Origin: Euglena gracilis
Lineage: Eukaryota > Euglenida > Euglenophyceae > Euglenales
Direction: 5' to 3'
Assembly: GCA_039621445.1 (NCBI GenBank)
Contig: CP154954.1
Coordinates: forward strand, 25,618,954 to 25,682,953
DNA: 64,000 bases
Part shown: piece after piece, positions 1 to 11,648 of the stretch
Layout of the letters: every line of letters begins with the position of its first letter
Position numbering within the stretch: the stretch's first letter is position 1
Made by a program: the position numbers and the translations under genes
The notes under the pieces: model-generated
Seen by the model: only the letters and a program-made list of their open reading frames with translations
The model's database searches: none
What the model was told of the DNA's origin: nothing

Positions 1-479
1 CCGCGGCCGGCGTGCCCGTACCAGGTGGGCCCGGGGGGCCGCAAGTTGCCGCAGCTGCAGTGCGGCATCTGAGGGGGCCGACGGGCCTGGCCACCCGTCC
101 GCCCCCCCCCCCCATTGTCCCCCCTCGGGTGTCCGCCGGTGAAGCTGGAGCGAAGAGGAAGCACTCAGATCGCGGCGTCAAGTTTCAGAATGACTTATTT
201 GGGGGAGGGTCACACATTAATGAACGTTGGGTGGGCCAAGCCAGGAGAAGAGGAGTTGTGTAGGCTCCACTGCCTGGGGGGGGGGGGGTATTCACCTCTT
301 TTGTCCAAGATACCACCTGTCCTCGACATCCCACCTGTGTCAACATTACATCCATGTCATTATTAAACCAGGATTTGAATAGTGCTGAGCACTTAATGGG
401 ACATGCATGTGATGGAAGGCCGAAAAGACTAGCGTAGCAAAGTTCGCGTAATTTATAATTTACAAATTACACTGTTTCA

Positions 480-1030
480 ATTTACGGTGATTTTCAGTGA
501 TTTTACGGTAATTTCTGAAATGCTAATGTTAACACCCCATACACCCCATACCCGTTTTATAGGATTTTATCGACTTTTTTTTGACCCGTTTTTGACCCAA
601 AGTCAATGGGTTTCGGGCCTAAAACGGGGCGCTGGCGGGTCGAAAAACGCTCATTTTTGGCTCAAAAAAGACAGGTTTTCCGGGTCCGGGAGGCCAACAA
701 AACATCGTTTTGGGAAAAAAAATTTTCGATTTTTTTCGGCTATTTTGACTCGGTTTTGACCCCAAGTCAATGATGGGTTTCGGGCACAAAACGGGGGGCT
801 CTTTTTTTGGCTCAAAAACAGGTTTTCTGGGCCCGGGAGGTCAAAAAGCACCGTTTCAGGCAAAAAAAAATTCGACTTTTTTGACCTGTTTTCGACCCAA
901 AGTCAATGGGTTGGCAGCCCAAAACAGGGCGCTGGCGGGTCGAAAAATGGCTAAGTCAAAACAGGCCAAAGCTGCACAAAATGGCCAATTTATGGCTTAA
1001 CGGCTTAATTTTTTTTAATTTTTTTAATTT
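480..1030. repeat. degenerate tandem block, family H (copy 1)
   Basis: Three diverged units recur at about 583, 747 and 883. Each has a gacccg-like start, a cccaaagtcaatggg-like core, then a 'ggctcaaaaa' stretch and a 'cgggaggccaa'-like stretch. Unit spacing is about 136-164 bp. Related sequence reappears at 6180-6410. No coding signal is seen, and the open frames here are low-complexity. Confidence 0.6.
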
Positions 1031-1580
1031 TTGAAACATTTTGAAAAAATCAATATTTGACCGAAAAACGGCCCAAAAAAAACACCCAAAAATGGCCGTT
1101 TTGGGCTGCAAAAGCACGCCAGAACACGGCGGCCAAAACGGCGAACGGGGGGCGATGGAGGGCCTCCGGGGGTACATTTCGTCAGACCGACATTTCCGGA
1201 TATAATGTACGTTTTCTCGAGATATTTTCGAAAAATCGATTTTTTGACCGATTTTTTTGACCCCGGCGAAATGGCAGAGTTGGAAGAGTGGGGGGGGGGG
1301 GGCGGGCCAATCCTACCCAGTTTGGACCCCTTCGCACGTGAATAGCTCGGGCCTGGCGTGGAGTTGGGGGTCAAACCCAGGTGATTCGGAAACTAGAAAT
1401 CCAGTCGCTCGTGACTGGAAAAAAAATTCCGGAACGGAGCCGGAATCATGGTGATAATCCGCCGGTTCCCAAGGTGGTCCCGACCGGGGGGGAGGGGGGG
1501 GGGTCCGACCCCCCCTTTTCCCCAGGGGTAAGCTTCGCTCTTTCTCTAAAGAGGTAAGAGCTCAGCGACCCCCCCCCACT
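954..1580 (+). repeat. dispersed repeat family G (copy 1)
   Basis: This matches 7050-7830 in the same orientation. Shared blocks include the text around gtcaaaacaggccaaa, acatttccgga, ttttctcgagatattttcg, gggccaatcctacccagtt, actagaaatccagtc and ggggtaagcttcgctctt. Copy 2 differs by point changes and indels. A B-box-like 'ggtccgacccc' lies near 1502, but no tRNA can be folded, so this is not called as a SINE. Confidence 0.65.
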
Positions 1581-1832
1581 TATAAACCCCCCTTGCAAAC
1601 AAACCAGATCTTATAAACTCCGGGGGTTTATAGGATAGGCGCTCGGTGTTTTTCATTCATCTCAGGCGGCCGATCTCGCACTTAAAACGTATTTGTGTTC
1701 CTTTGGGCAATTTGCAGAAGAACAAAAAGGTTGTTTGGTTATTTTTTCAAGGGGTCAAGGTCCAGGTTTTTGAATTTCTGTCTGTGGATTTTCGCAACTT
1801 TCCGTGGTGAAACCAAGGGGAAAGGCCAAGAC

Positions 1833-2288
1833 CAGGGGTTTTATTAAGCCGGAGGGGGTCCTATCCCCCCCGGGGGGGGGGGGGGGGGTCCAGTCAGCCA
1901 GCAGCTCAAATCCAGCCAGCAGCCCAAATTCGGGCTGGGAGCCCACCCCGGGGGTCGAGTGAAATAAAGTTTGGTCCAGCCCGGCCAGAGGCCGGGCCAG
2001 CTGGCCGCAGGCAGGCCAGCCAAATGGCCTGCCCAATTAGGCTGTTCCTCCAGTCCCGATCCAGCCTTGAATAGCTCCATCCATCAAAATGTCGAAAATG
2101 GCAAAAAAAAATTCAGAAATTTTTGTTTTTCAACGATCCAGCCCAGCCCAGCCCAGCCCCGGACCCCCCCCCCCCCCCCCCCCCCCCCCGGGGGGGGGGG
2201 TCCAGCCAGCAGCCCATTTCCAGCCAGCAGCCTTTTTGCCAGCCGGAGGCTGGATCCCCCCCCCCCGGGGTCCTTAAGAAAACCCCTG
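1833..2288 (+). mobile_element. hAT-like MITE, family E (copy 1)
   Basis: The left end reads CAGGGGTTTTATTAAG and the right end CTTAAGAAAACCCCTG, giving matching terminal inverted repeats. A perfect 8-bp target-site duplication, GCCAAGAC, lies at 1825-1832 and 2289-2296. The interior is rich in 'ccagccagcag' and homopolymeric C/G and has no transposase. An 8-bp TSD with CAGG ends fits non-autonomous hAT elements; superfamily assignment is inferred. Confidence 0.88.
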
Positions 2289-2630
2289 GCCAAGACTTGG
2301 TGTTTTTGGCCCTCTGAAAACTGCCGACTTGGAATACGAATACCGAATACCCCCAGAATTGACCCTGGGAAATTCACGAACTCACGCAAAACCCCTCTTA
2401 TCCTTCGCATCTCCTGTGTAGGTGGTGTTGTGGAGGCCCGGTGTCAGGTCCCTCCCTTTGGTTGCTTTTTTGATTTTCTATAAATGTGTCTTCTTTTGAG
2501 CAAAGGAATAATTCAAATGGTTCATTTGTTTGTGCAGGTGTCCCAAAATTGATTTTATTTGTTGAAGCCTTAACAGTAGGTATTTCTGAGACATGAGGAG
2601 GGGAATTACAACGTCCACAGATCGAGGTTT

Positions 2631-3041
2631 TTGTTCAGCATATCTGAGTTTAACATGGAAAGTGCGTCAGGGTATTGCACTATATGCCCGCCTGAACGCA
2701 GAGATTCTCAGGCAGCAAGCACATCCATTTGCAGGCAATGTGTGCCTCATTTTATTACAATAGACCAGGTGAAGGATAAATCTTTGAAATGTTTTTCATT
2801 TTGGTGTTCCAGGGGTAATAAAACAGTTTTTCACAGGCTCAATTGCCGATGCCCAAATTCAGACCCAGGAGACGGGTCTTTTGCCATATTTGATTTTCAA
2901 CAATTCAACAATGAAGAGGTAATCACAGATCCTTTATCTGAACGGACCGTTTTTGCAATTGCACAAGTGTTGTTTTGGAAAATTGTGCACAGGAGCATTC
3001 CTTTGCCAGAACCCGCAAAGAAGCCAACAATTTTTTATTAA
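2631..3041 (+). other. 136-codon open frame, unrecognised (possible old element fragment)
   Basis: The frame is free of homopolymers and encodes two CxxC pairs near its N-terminus (CTIC and CRQC, about 16 residues apart), which could be a small zinc-binding knuckle. A second run of Cys-containing frame continues at 2953-3207 in another frame. I do not recognise the product. It could be a decayed transposon gene or chance. Confidence 0.22.
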
Positions 3042-3339
3042 GGCAAAATGTATGGCGTCGTGTAGGGCTCGGTCTCACCTGCCTCTATGTGTTCCAGCAA
3101 CACCCCAAGTTGATGGGGTAGCCGTTGGAAGGCTCTCAAACACAATGCTGGGCATATGTGTCCTGTATGCTGTGTATGCTGTGGGAAACCTGTGTGAGAC
3201 ACCCTAACTTTCAACATCTTTGCATTTCGTCCTTCAGTCCTGAGGCACCAGACCACATCCCGACCACATTTTACGCGTGGGTGGCATCTATTGGAACTAT
3301 CAAAAAAAGTTCTTTTGCACAATGGTGCACAGGAAGCAG

Positions 3340-3720
3340 CCAACTAAACCCGCCCCCAAAATAAGACCCCCCCCCATAAAATGGAGCCCCCCAAAAATAA
3401 GACCCCCCCTGGCCGGTCCGAACCAAAATCCATAAAATGGACCCCCATAAATAAGACCCCCCTTGCCGGCGCGAAGCGCCGGTTTTTTGAAAAATGGGAC
3501 ATTTTTGGGGGGATAAATCTGTCATTTTGGGATAGTTTTCACACAATTCAGCATATTTTCCCTTATTTGTCTGGCCCGAAGCGCCAAATTTTTCGAAAAT
3601 TGGTATCATGAGGGGCATTTTTGGACTTTTTTGGGGGTCGAAAAGTTTTCCAGCAAAAATCCATATTCGGACCCCCCCCATGACCCCCCCCTTGTGCTTT
3701 CACAGAAACCGACCCATGAA
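3340..3720. repeat. family J block: 'aataagacccccc' repeats
   Basis: Several direct and variant copies of 'aaaataagaccccccc' and 'cataaaatggacccccc' are followed by an AT-rich stretch with 'ggcgcgaagcgccgg' at 3471. Related text in inverted form is at 31506-31612. No coding signal is seen. Confidence 0.5.
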
Positions 3721-4129
3721 ATGGACCCCCGGGGGGTTAGTGTGAGCTCGGCCGCTCATTTGGAGTACCGTATTCGACACACCTTTGCATTCTGTCTTTA
3801 ACACCCCCCGTGTCAACGAAAACATGCATGCCGGAACGTTGGCATGTCCGGGACAAAATGCAACTGAACGCAGGGGCTCCGGTTTGGCCCAGTCCACCAC
3901 CGCCCGATTCTCTCCAGGTTTTGCCGGAGGCCCAAGCCCCGCCCTGGTGCTGGCCCTTCGTCTGGGGGTGGCGGCCAACCGTCGATCCCCCCAAAAACCC
4001 GCCATTCGGCGGACGGGTGCCCCCCCCCATCTGGCTTGCTCCGCTGCCGTCTCCGCCCGTCCTCCGCCGCTCCGACTCACCCGCGTCGCCTCCCCTCCCC
4101 TCCCCCCCGTCCCGCGCCGCACACCGCAG

Positions 4130-4265
4130 TGGGGACAGCGAACCGTCGGCGACGGGCAGAGAGGAGGACGCCCTGGCCGGTTCGAGGCTCCTGTGCAGGC
4201 AGCCAGTGAATCCAGTGGCCCGGGACAACAATCCCGCCGACGGCCCTCCTCACCGTCAGGGAGCA
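4130..4265 (+). CDS. isolated exon candidate, unknown product
   Basis: After a pyrimidine-rich stretch ending 'cacaccgcag' (acceptor-like, about 4128), one frame reads with G/C-rich third positions and starts GDSEPSATGREEDALAGSRL. Neither flanking exons nor a donor could be fixed, and two other frames are also open because of GC bias. Function unknown. Confidence 0.3.
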
Positions 4266-4299
4266 AATGGCCCTCCTTTTGGAGATTTACAAAACATCA

Positions 4300-5520
4300 C
4301 TCTGAGTTGGGTTTTTTTTTATCGTATTCGGAGAAACTGCCGTTTGTGTGGCGTTTGAAAGCAAATGAGTTCTGTGAAAGATTTTTTTTATCGAAAGCCA
4401 AAAAATTTCAGTTGTGCTGTCGATACTAATATGCTGTACAAAGTGAAATCAAACGAAGTAAAACAAAAAAAATTGTTGCTTTCGTATTTGAAGGAGGAGG
4501 GCACCGCTGCCCTCGTGTCGCTCGTCCCTCGTGGGCTCCGGAGCATCCCCCCCTTCCAATTCAAGTCGGGGGTATGAAGACTATCCTCCACCGGTAGTAT
4601 CTGTATCGGTTATCCAATGTGGTGGTCTTCGCAAAAGAACAATTTCCGATAATTTTGGAAAAACCCCAAAGTTTCAAAGTCAAAAAGACGCATTTAGCCG
4701 ATTTTGCGGGCACTTATTTAGGGCCAGGTCGTTGCCAACAGTTCTACTGTGCATGTGGGTGGGTCACATAGGAATCTCATCGGGATGGAGCCCAACGCTG
4801 GACTGTTCGTTGTGAAGTTCTCCTTTCCTCTTCCCTCAAGCCGGAGTCATATTTGGCTCCGTCGCATTGTGGCCACACGTGCATCAAACCATAAATCATG
4901 TCGGGAAGGCGTTCAAAATACCTCCAAGGAGAGCCTTATTTTGGATTTATCAACCTGGCCAAGAAACCATCATTTTTGAGGTGTTCCCAATAACATAAAA
5001 AAACCTTTCGGTGCTTTGCACTGTTCATAAATTGGTCTGATACGAGGTTCCATGTGATTGTTGTTCCGAAGAATTCCGAAGTATCAACGATCTCATCATT
5101 GTTGTCCTTGAGAATTGGGGTTTGGGGTATTTTTCAGCTTTTTTTTTTTCGCCGTGAAGCGCCGTCGGGCGGTCTTCAATTTGTTTGGGAAGGTAAATAC
5201 CTTGTCCCTAATGACGAAGAGCAACGATGGAGAGGTATGGCACCATTAAGGACCAGAAAGCAATACATTATTTTATTTCCAAAATAGGAATCACACAGTC
5301 AGAAAGTCGATGGAAATTGCCATTCAGATACAGCCGCACACTCTTTTTGCACACAGAGCGTAGTATCCCTCCTGGAAATGAAACAGTGCATTTTTTTTTG
5401 TTACTGTCGGGGAAGGTCTTGTCCGGTCCTTGAATCAATGAGATACAAGGACATTTGCAATGGCAGGAGATCTGGTGGAAATTGGTTTCAGTAAAGTGCA
5501 CGTTGTTAAAAGCATTTTAT
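4300..5520. other. AT-richer intergenic stretch, nothing recognised
   Basis: Short open frames on the plus strand (4749-4979, 5054-5287, 5227-5433) encode mixed sequence that I cannot assign. No TIR/TSD pair, tandem array or splice-consistent exon chain was found here. Confidence 0.4.
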
Positions 5521-5670
5521 AACTCCCCCCCAAATATAATCCCCCCCCCCAAAATACTACCCTCCCTCGGGCTGACCCCCCCAATAATACCCCCCTCGGG
5601 CCGGGACTTCGGGCGAAAAAATGATACCCTAGCGGGGTATTATTTGGGGGGGTTTACTCTCTTTGGAAAA
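5520..5670. repeat. family J-like C-rich/'aataataccccc' block
   Basis: Repeated 'aatataatcccccc', 'aaaatactaccc' and 'aataatacccccc' are followed by the mirror 'ggggtattatttgggggg', so the block can form an imperfect hairpin. Confidence 0.45.
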
Positions 5671-6179
5671 TAATCTAACTCTCCAATAGGGATTTCAGGG
5701 GCATTCCGGTTCATCTCTCACTCGAGTTAAAGAAACTCCAATGAGAGTTTATTAATAAAAAAATTAATAAACTCTTTTATAGTTCCTATTTTTGTTCACT
5801 ATGACATCCACCATTCTGACACCATGAAACGGGTCCAGCAGGGTGTATGGGGTTCTTGTTTTGTGAATTAAAGCAAAGGCGTGACAGCAAGTTGTTCGTG
5901 CTCCGGCAAGTTGTTTCAAACATCTATTATCGGCCATCACCTCTCAAAATATTAGTTCTGCCCTTACCTTTCCGGGGTTGGCAACCTTCCATCCAAGTGG
6001 TCTCACAGCCAGGGTATTAAGTGAAGGGAGGAGGGGAGAATGGGGTCAGACCCCCCCAGGGTGGGTCCAGACCCCTCCTCCCCACCTTCAAACCGAGGGG
6101 GACCTGGACCCCTCTGGGGACCAGATCCCCATGAAAAATCTAAGGCGCTTTGCACCGTAGTGACGGCGTAAACTGACTT

Positions 6180-6421
6180 GTTGACCCGTTTTTGACACAA
6201 AATACACGGGTTTCAGGCCCAAAACGGGGAGCTGGGGGGGGTCGAAAATTACTCATCTTCGGCTCAAAAATAATTTTTACGGGTTCAGGAGGCCCAGATG
6301 CATTGTTTGGGGCAAAAAAAAAATCGATTTTTTCGACTTTTTTTGACCCAGAAATGGCCCAAAATCCTTGGGGCCCGGGGGTCGAAAACCGCTTTTCGGC
6401 TCGAAAACAGTGTTTCCCAGT
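6180..6421. repeat. family H block (copy 2)
   Basis: 'gacccgtttttgacacaa', 'aaaacgggg', 'ggctcaaaaa' and the 'gaggccca' text follow the order of the 480-1030 block. It precedes family G copy 2, as copy 1 precedes G copy 1, so H+G behaves as one composite unit. Confidence 0.55.
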
Positions 6422-6990
6422 CAGGCTGTATTTTAGTTGGGTGCCAACCCCACCCCAGGGAGGGGAGGGGGTGCTTGCCTGGGCAGGCACCCCAAGCAGG
6501 GTTCGGTATAAGGAGGGCGTACATGGTTTAGGTGGGGGGGGTCCCCCCCACCTCCCCCCACTCCTGGCCCGCAGGGGGGTCCGGACCCCCCCCCCACCTG
6601 CAAGGGGGTCCGGACCGACCCTGGGGGGGTACCCAGGACCCCAAAAAGGGTCGATTTTTTCCTCCGGCGCTTCGCGCCGAAAATTTTTTGCATTTTTGGC
6701 AAATTTTTGCCCAAAAAGTGCCCAAAATGGCACTTTTGGTCATTTTGGGGGGTCAAAAATTTTCGGTCACCCGGACTGCGCCACTGTTTAGGTCGGGGGG
6801 GTGTCCCCCCACTCCTGGCCCGCAGGGGGGGGTCCCGACCACCCCCCCCTCCTCTCCTTATATCGAACCCTGACCCCAAGGCACTCCAAATCCGACCCCC
6901 GGGATGGGGGGGCGCACCGCCAAAAGTGCCCTAGCACAACACCGGGGAGCCAAAAATGGCCTATTTTCAAAGGAATGTGCCTGGTCACAG
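6422..6990 (+). mobile_element. hAT-like MITE family C, 3' end lost, interrupted by A
   Basis: It begins CAGGCTGTATTTTAG and follows the internal order of the intact C copy at 10983-11251 (gggcaggcac, ccgaccc, aaaagtgccctagcacaac, ggcctattttcaaaggaat). An A element at 6497-6872 sits inside it. The right terminus is missing and runs into H/G sequence near 6990, so no TSD can be read. Confidence 0.75.
6497..6872 (+). mobile_element. hAT-like MITE, family A (copy 1), nested in C
   Basis: The ends are CAGGGTTCGGTATAAGGAG and CTCCTTATATCGAACCCTG. A perfect TSD, ACCCCAAG, lies at 6489-6496 and 6873-6880. The unoccupied site is present in the other C copy (around 11035: 'actccaaggcac'). Internal landmarks are paired homopolymeric C/G runs and the palindrome ggcgcttcgcgcc. 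Confidence 0.92.
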
Positions 6991-7009
6991 GCCGAAATGC
7001 GACTCCCCC

Positions 7010-7860
7010 GATTTTTTTCGACTTTTTTGACCTGAAAATGGCCGAAAACTGCCCAGTCAAAACAGGCCAAAATCGTGCAAAATAGCCAAAATGGGCCGAA
7101 AAATGGCCGTGGCTTGGGCGAGGTGGGGAGGGAGTGCGGGGAAATAAAAAAAAATGTGAAAATAGGGAAATTTAAGGGATTCAATTCAGGATTTTTCATT
7201 TCATTCCCCACCATTTTGTGAAATCTCAGAAAAATCTTTTTTTTTTTGACCCCAAAAACAGTCCAAAGGGCTCCAGAAAGGTGCCAAAAATGGCCGAAAA
7301 ATGGCCATAACTCGGGCTACACGAAGAGTCGGGGGGAAATTTAAGCATGGATTGGGCGTTCCAAGGGCTTCAATTTTGCTTTCTGTTTTGGGCCACAAAA
7401 GCGCGCCGGAACACGGGCCAGACGGTAAGGCAGCCGAAACGGTGAATGGTGTCGATAGAGGCACTCCAGGTGAACATTTCGTTAGACCAACATTTCCGGA
7501 CGTTTTCTCGAGATATTTTCGAAAAAATCGATTTTTTGACCGAAAATCACCTCGGTGAAATGGTCGGAAGGGGAGCGGGCCAATCCTACCCAGTTTGGGC
7601 CCCTTTGCGGCTGAATGACTCGGGCCTCGCAGGGAGCTGGGGGTCAAATGGAGGTGATTTGGAAACTAGAAATCCAGTCACTCGCGACTGGAAAAAAAGA
7701 ATAACAGGAATGGAGTCATGGTGATTATCCGCCGTTCCTGAGGTCGCCCCGACCTGGGGGGGGACGGGGGGTTCGACCCCCCCCCCCTTTGCCCAGGGGT
7801 AAGCTTCGCTCTTACCCATAAAGGGATAAGGGTTCTTAGACCCCACACTTAAGTGTGGGA
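7010..7860 (+). repeat. dispersed repeat family G (copy 2)
   Basis: This is the second copy of the 954-1580 repeat, longer by an insertion-like stretch at about 7110-7390. The shared blocks keep the same order and orientation, ending with ggggtaagcttcgctctt at about 7796. Confidence 0.65.
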
Positions 7861-7868
7861 GCTCCACT

Positions 7869-8100
7869 TTGTACCATGTGTGGGCCAACGACTACCCCAA
7901 TCGCTGCCTCCCACCCGACTTTGGAACTGAGAAACTCGGGGTTTCTGATGCAGTGCCTCCCAGGGGCTCTGTGTCAGCGTTGCACGTGTGTTCTGGTTGG
8001 AGTGCCCTCCCTCCTCGGTACCCGGGCGATCGTGTCTGCACATGTGGCTCGCCGGACACAGGGTGCGACCCCCTCCGGGGCCCCAACCCAGCCCTAACCT
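7869..8100 (+). other. possible exon, weak
   Basis: A G-run-free stretch has an open frame containing ...RYPGDRVCTCGSPDTGCDP, a Cys-rich look. Two other frames are open too. No splice partners were found. Function unknown. Confidence 0.18.
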
Positions 8101-9111
8101 CCCCACCCATCTGCGCTGGCATGCCCTGCCAACCGCATGCCTCCCCCTGCAGTCCTCTTCAGTCTTCAGTGTGGTCTTCATCCTCAGAGATGAAGGAAGA
8201 CCGGCTTGGAAAGCACACATTTCTTCAAGGTTTGCAGATCCCGATTTGGTCCACCCCAGCCGCAACAGTACCCTCCCGGGGGAGGGGTTGCTGCTGACCC
8301 ATAAATCCAGCTCTTTGGGGGTCCAGCTGGACTTGTTTTGCAAAAGTGCAGGTCAAAAATCGCCATAAAAATGGTGTTCTGGGAGTTTTTGATGATGTCA
8401 CGTGCTTGATTAATTTTTTTGAAAACAATGTTTGGTGGCTGCTTTTTTGTACCATTCTGGCTTCTTTTGTACCATTCTGGCCCAGCAACCCCCCCCCCCG
8501 GGGCCTTGCGGACATGAATGGTGGGTACCCCTGCATCGCAGGACCGTGAGCCAACCATGTGCTCCGCCCTCCTCTCCCACCTCTCCTCGTCTGCTGGGCC
8601 TCGGCATTCCCCTCAATATATCTAAACCGAGGCGGCAAGTGTATAACCCCCTTATACCCAGGGCTGAACGAAACCCCAGAAGCCCATAGGTGGAGGGGAC
8701 AGACTATTGTTCAACGTGTATTGTGAAAAAGTGTAATATGTGTTTCAGCACAAAAATATTTGTGTATCAATTGTGTATCACCAGAAAACGAGTGTCACAT
8801 GTCACCGAAAAGGCATTGTTTATTCCATGGGTCCACAAAAATAATGCAAAGAAGAATAGTCACTGAAGTTGAACATGTTGAGAAATTTTTCTTCGGTGTG
8901 CTTCCCCAATTTGTGTTCCTACTTTTCCTCTAACGCAAACCTTCCATAGCCTTGATCACTTGATCAATTTGTGGCATGAGGGATTGTGTTCCTCCCCGGT
9001 CTGCCGCAACAGCAAGGCCAGATTCCCCCTTCCAACCCCTCCCAAAGAAAGGCCGCACAACCCCCCTCCCCCGATCCAATTGAACAGAAAAACAAAGTAA
9101 GGCCCTCACAT

Positions 9112-9443
9112 TTGAAACCGTTTTCGATGTAAGTAAGGTGTGTCCCTCCCCTCCCTGCCCCATCGTGGTGGACCGACCGGACCGGACCCCCCCCCCTCCT
9201 GAATCGGAGGTGGGGTCCGGACTGACCCTGGGGGGGGGGGGGGCAAGGCACCCCCCAATATCAATTTTTTCTCTTCACACTGGCCGCCAAAAATTTTGGG
9301 CATGTGGCACATTTTTGCCCCAAAAAAGCTGACACGTTTGGCTGATCTTGGGGGGGGGGGGGATTTTCGGCTTGGTGATTTGCGCCAGGCTGAAATTTGG
9401 CCACCTGGACTGTGCCACTGAGGAGGCATGTATACCCAACCCT
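9112..9443 (+). mobile_element. old, diverged family A-like MITE
   Basis: The left end is near 'ttcgatgtaagtaagg' and the right end near 'gtatacccaaccctg'. Both resemble diverged A termini. The interior keeps A landmarks (ccggaccg, ggtccggactgaccctggg, caaaaattttgg, gtgccactg). No TSD is readable. Confidence 0.5.
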
Positions 9444-9444
9444 G

Positions 9445-10860
9445 AGTTGTCGAACATCCCTGCATTGATGTCTGGGGGGGGGCTCACCCCCCTTTTTTTA
9501 TCTGGGAGCACGGAGCCTTGTGTTGCAGCTTCCTTTTGTCCATGCGGCATTGCTGTTCTTCCCCCTGTCGACCTCCCTCTGCCCCAGTACGCGCCATTCA
9601 GCTCTGCCGATACTTCCGGTGGCAAAGCAAAGCGGCACGGTCGGGTTGGATTTTCCCGGCCCCCGTCATCTGCCGGTGACTGGGATTCCCCAAATCGTGT
9701 GGCATGGAGGGAGAAAACCGTGGTGCTGTCCTGGGAATGACGAGGAAGTGTGAGGCGCAGTTTTGCCCTGCCAGCCGAAAATGTCAACGAATGATACATA
9801 TGACGGATTTTGTGTGTGTGTTTTTTTTAAAAAAAAAATGCCGCGACCCCTCATTTTTTTTGGTGTTTTGTTCTGCTTCACATCCAATTCAGAGGCCGCT
9901 ACTGCCCTCCACCCAAAGGTTGGTTGTTTCCCTGCTTTACCTTCAACCATTGCCCGGGACAAACCCCTGTGTGCCCTGGGGGAGGTATTTATCATTGACT
10001 CATTTTTTATCCAGTATTGTGTGAGGTTGTGTGATACTGATGGAAGTGGGTGGTAAATATGAGGGGAAATGGGTCATACCGGCGAGGAAGACGGGCCAAA
10101 GGATAGTCCAGTAACCGGACCCTGCCAGGGTATTTGGCAGGGGTCATTTCAATGAAGTGGTCGGTGCATTTGCGCTTTTCCATTCTGGGAGTATATTTTG
10201 CTGTTTGTGTATTCCTTGAAACCGGTGTTTTCCAATCTGTGCAAAGGCCTTTGATGCCCCCCGGCCACATTGGCGACTCTTTCTTAGCTTTAATTTGTCC
10301 AAGAATCCCGGCCAACGCTTCCATATCAGAGCCCAGCCATAACCTTTTCGGTGCACTGCACCCCTTCGGTAACAGTGCTCCTGTATTTTACGGTTTACGG
10401 ATGGCGTTCTTCCTGCTGCGTGCCTCCTCGTGGCAGCGTATCCGCCTCATCTGGTTAGCCCACCCTTGTCCGCACATTTCCCATGTCAAGCACATTTCGG
10501 GAAAATCGTTATTCTTTCAGAAAGCTCTGCAGAAACTTTATAATTGCCTTTGGGAAGCAGATTACTGATCCTGTTTGTCATGCCCACCGCATTCAATGCC
10601 ATTTCTCTCAAATTTGATTTTTTGGCCAAATTTGATTTTTTTTTGGCTCCAAGCATGGCCCAAATTTCGCCAAGGTGTGAAGCATAGTTGTAGGATCTTG
10701 ACCCCCAAATTGTTTATGACGCATTTCTCAGAAGTTAGATCAAAAATCTTCCGTCGGGCATCTCACATTTTCAATCGTTGTGCAGCTGTTCAGATGTGAT
10801 GTCTGAGCTGTTCCCAATTACGATAAAACCTGGTGGATGTATTTACCTCCTTTAAACAAG
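9445..10860. other. unassigned non-coding stretch
   Basis: Mixed-composition sequence with scattered short open frames (for example 10134-10568 plus). I could assign no protein family, repeat termini or splice chain. Confidence 0.35.
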
Positions 10861-10982
10861 GCACACTAAGTCATTGACACGTCAACAGCAAAAAGCTTGG
10901 ACATCACCCCCCCCCCATATCTGACGAACCTCCCTTTGTCTAACGGCCAACCCCCTACAGTCGAAGGACACAATTTCGGAGG

Positions 10983-11251
10983 CAGGCTGTTTTTTAAGGT
11001 GGTGCCGACCCCACTCCAGGGGTGCTTGGGCAGGTACTCCAAGGCACAAAAATCCGACCCACTTGGAGGGGGGTAGGGCACACGGCCAAAAGTGCCCTAG
11101 CACAACCCTGGCGCCGGGGAGCCCAAAATGGCCTATTTTCAAAGGAATGTGCCTGGGCACAGGCCGAAATCCAACCCCCGGGGGGGGGGGGGGGTAGTGC
11201 CTGCCTGGGCAGGCACTCCGGACCCCTCGGGGTTGGTAAAAAAACGGCCTG
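10983..11251 (+). mobile_element. hAT-like MITE, family C (intact copy)
   Basis: The ends are CAGGCTGTTTTTTAAGGT and GGTAAAAAAACGGCCTG. A perfect TSD, TTCGGAGG, lies at 10975-10982 and 11252-11259. The interior contains 'gcctgcctgggcaggc', an inverted pair. This copy lacks the A element found in the 6.4-kb copy and so serves as the empty-site reference. A right-end remnant of the same family is at 26699-26755. Confidence 0.92.
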
Positions 11252-11648
11252 TTCGGAGGTTTGGCCATATTTTTGCCTTGGCATTTCAAAGGGCTGAAAA
11301 TTTTCGCTCCCCAAAATCAGCTCAAAAATACCATTTTGAATATTTTCGGAGCAGAAATTTGTCAAAAATGCCAACAATTTCTGGCACAAAGTGCCGAAAG
11401 AACCCCCCCCAAGTTTGCGGATTTTTTAGACCCTAATGACCGACCCCCCAGTCGGGGGACACCTTTTTGGTCAGAGCCCTGTGTCCAACGACCCCCTCAG
11501 ATCAGAAGGCAGAGATAACCGGGTACCATGTCTTGGACAATGGGGGGGAGCAGTTGGCCGGCAGAAAAGCAGGCGCGAGCCAGCAGAGTTTGTGGAGCAC
11601 ATTGTTTTTAGAATGGCCGCAAGAAAGGGGGTTCTTCAGAAAGGGGGT

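Noticed and set aside
2631-3041. Zinc-finger gene call
   Set aside because: Two CxxC pairs alone are weak. No codon bias, no splice partners and no recognisable family.
7640-7800. Possible tRNA or tRNA-derived SINE in family G (ggttcgacccc B-box-like word)
   Set aside because: No cloverleaf could be folded, and the A-box match is poor and differently spaced in the two copies.
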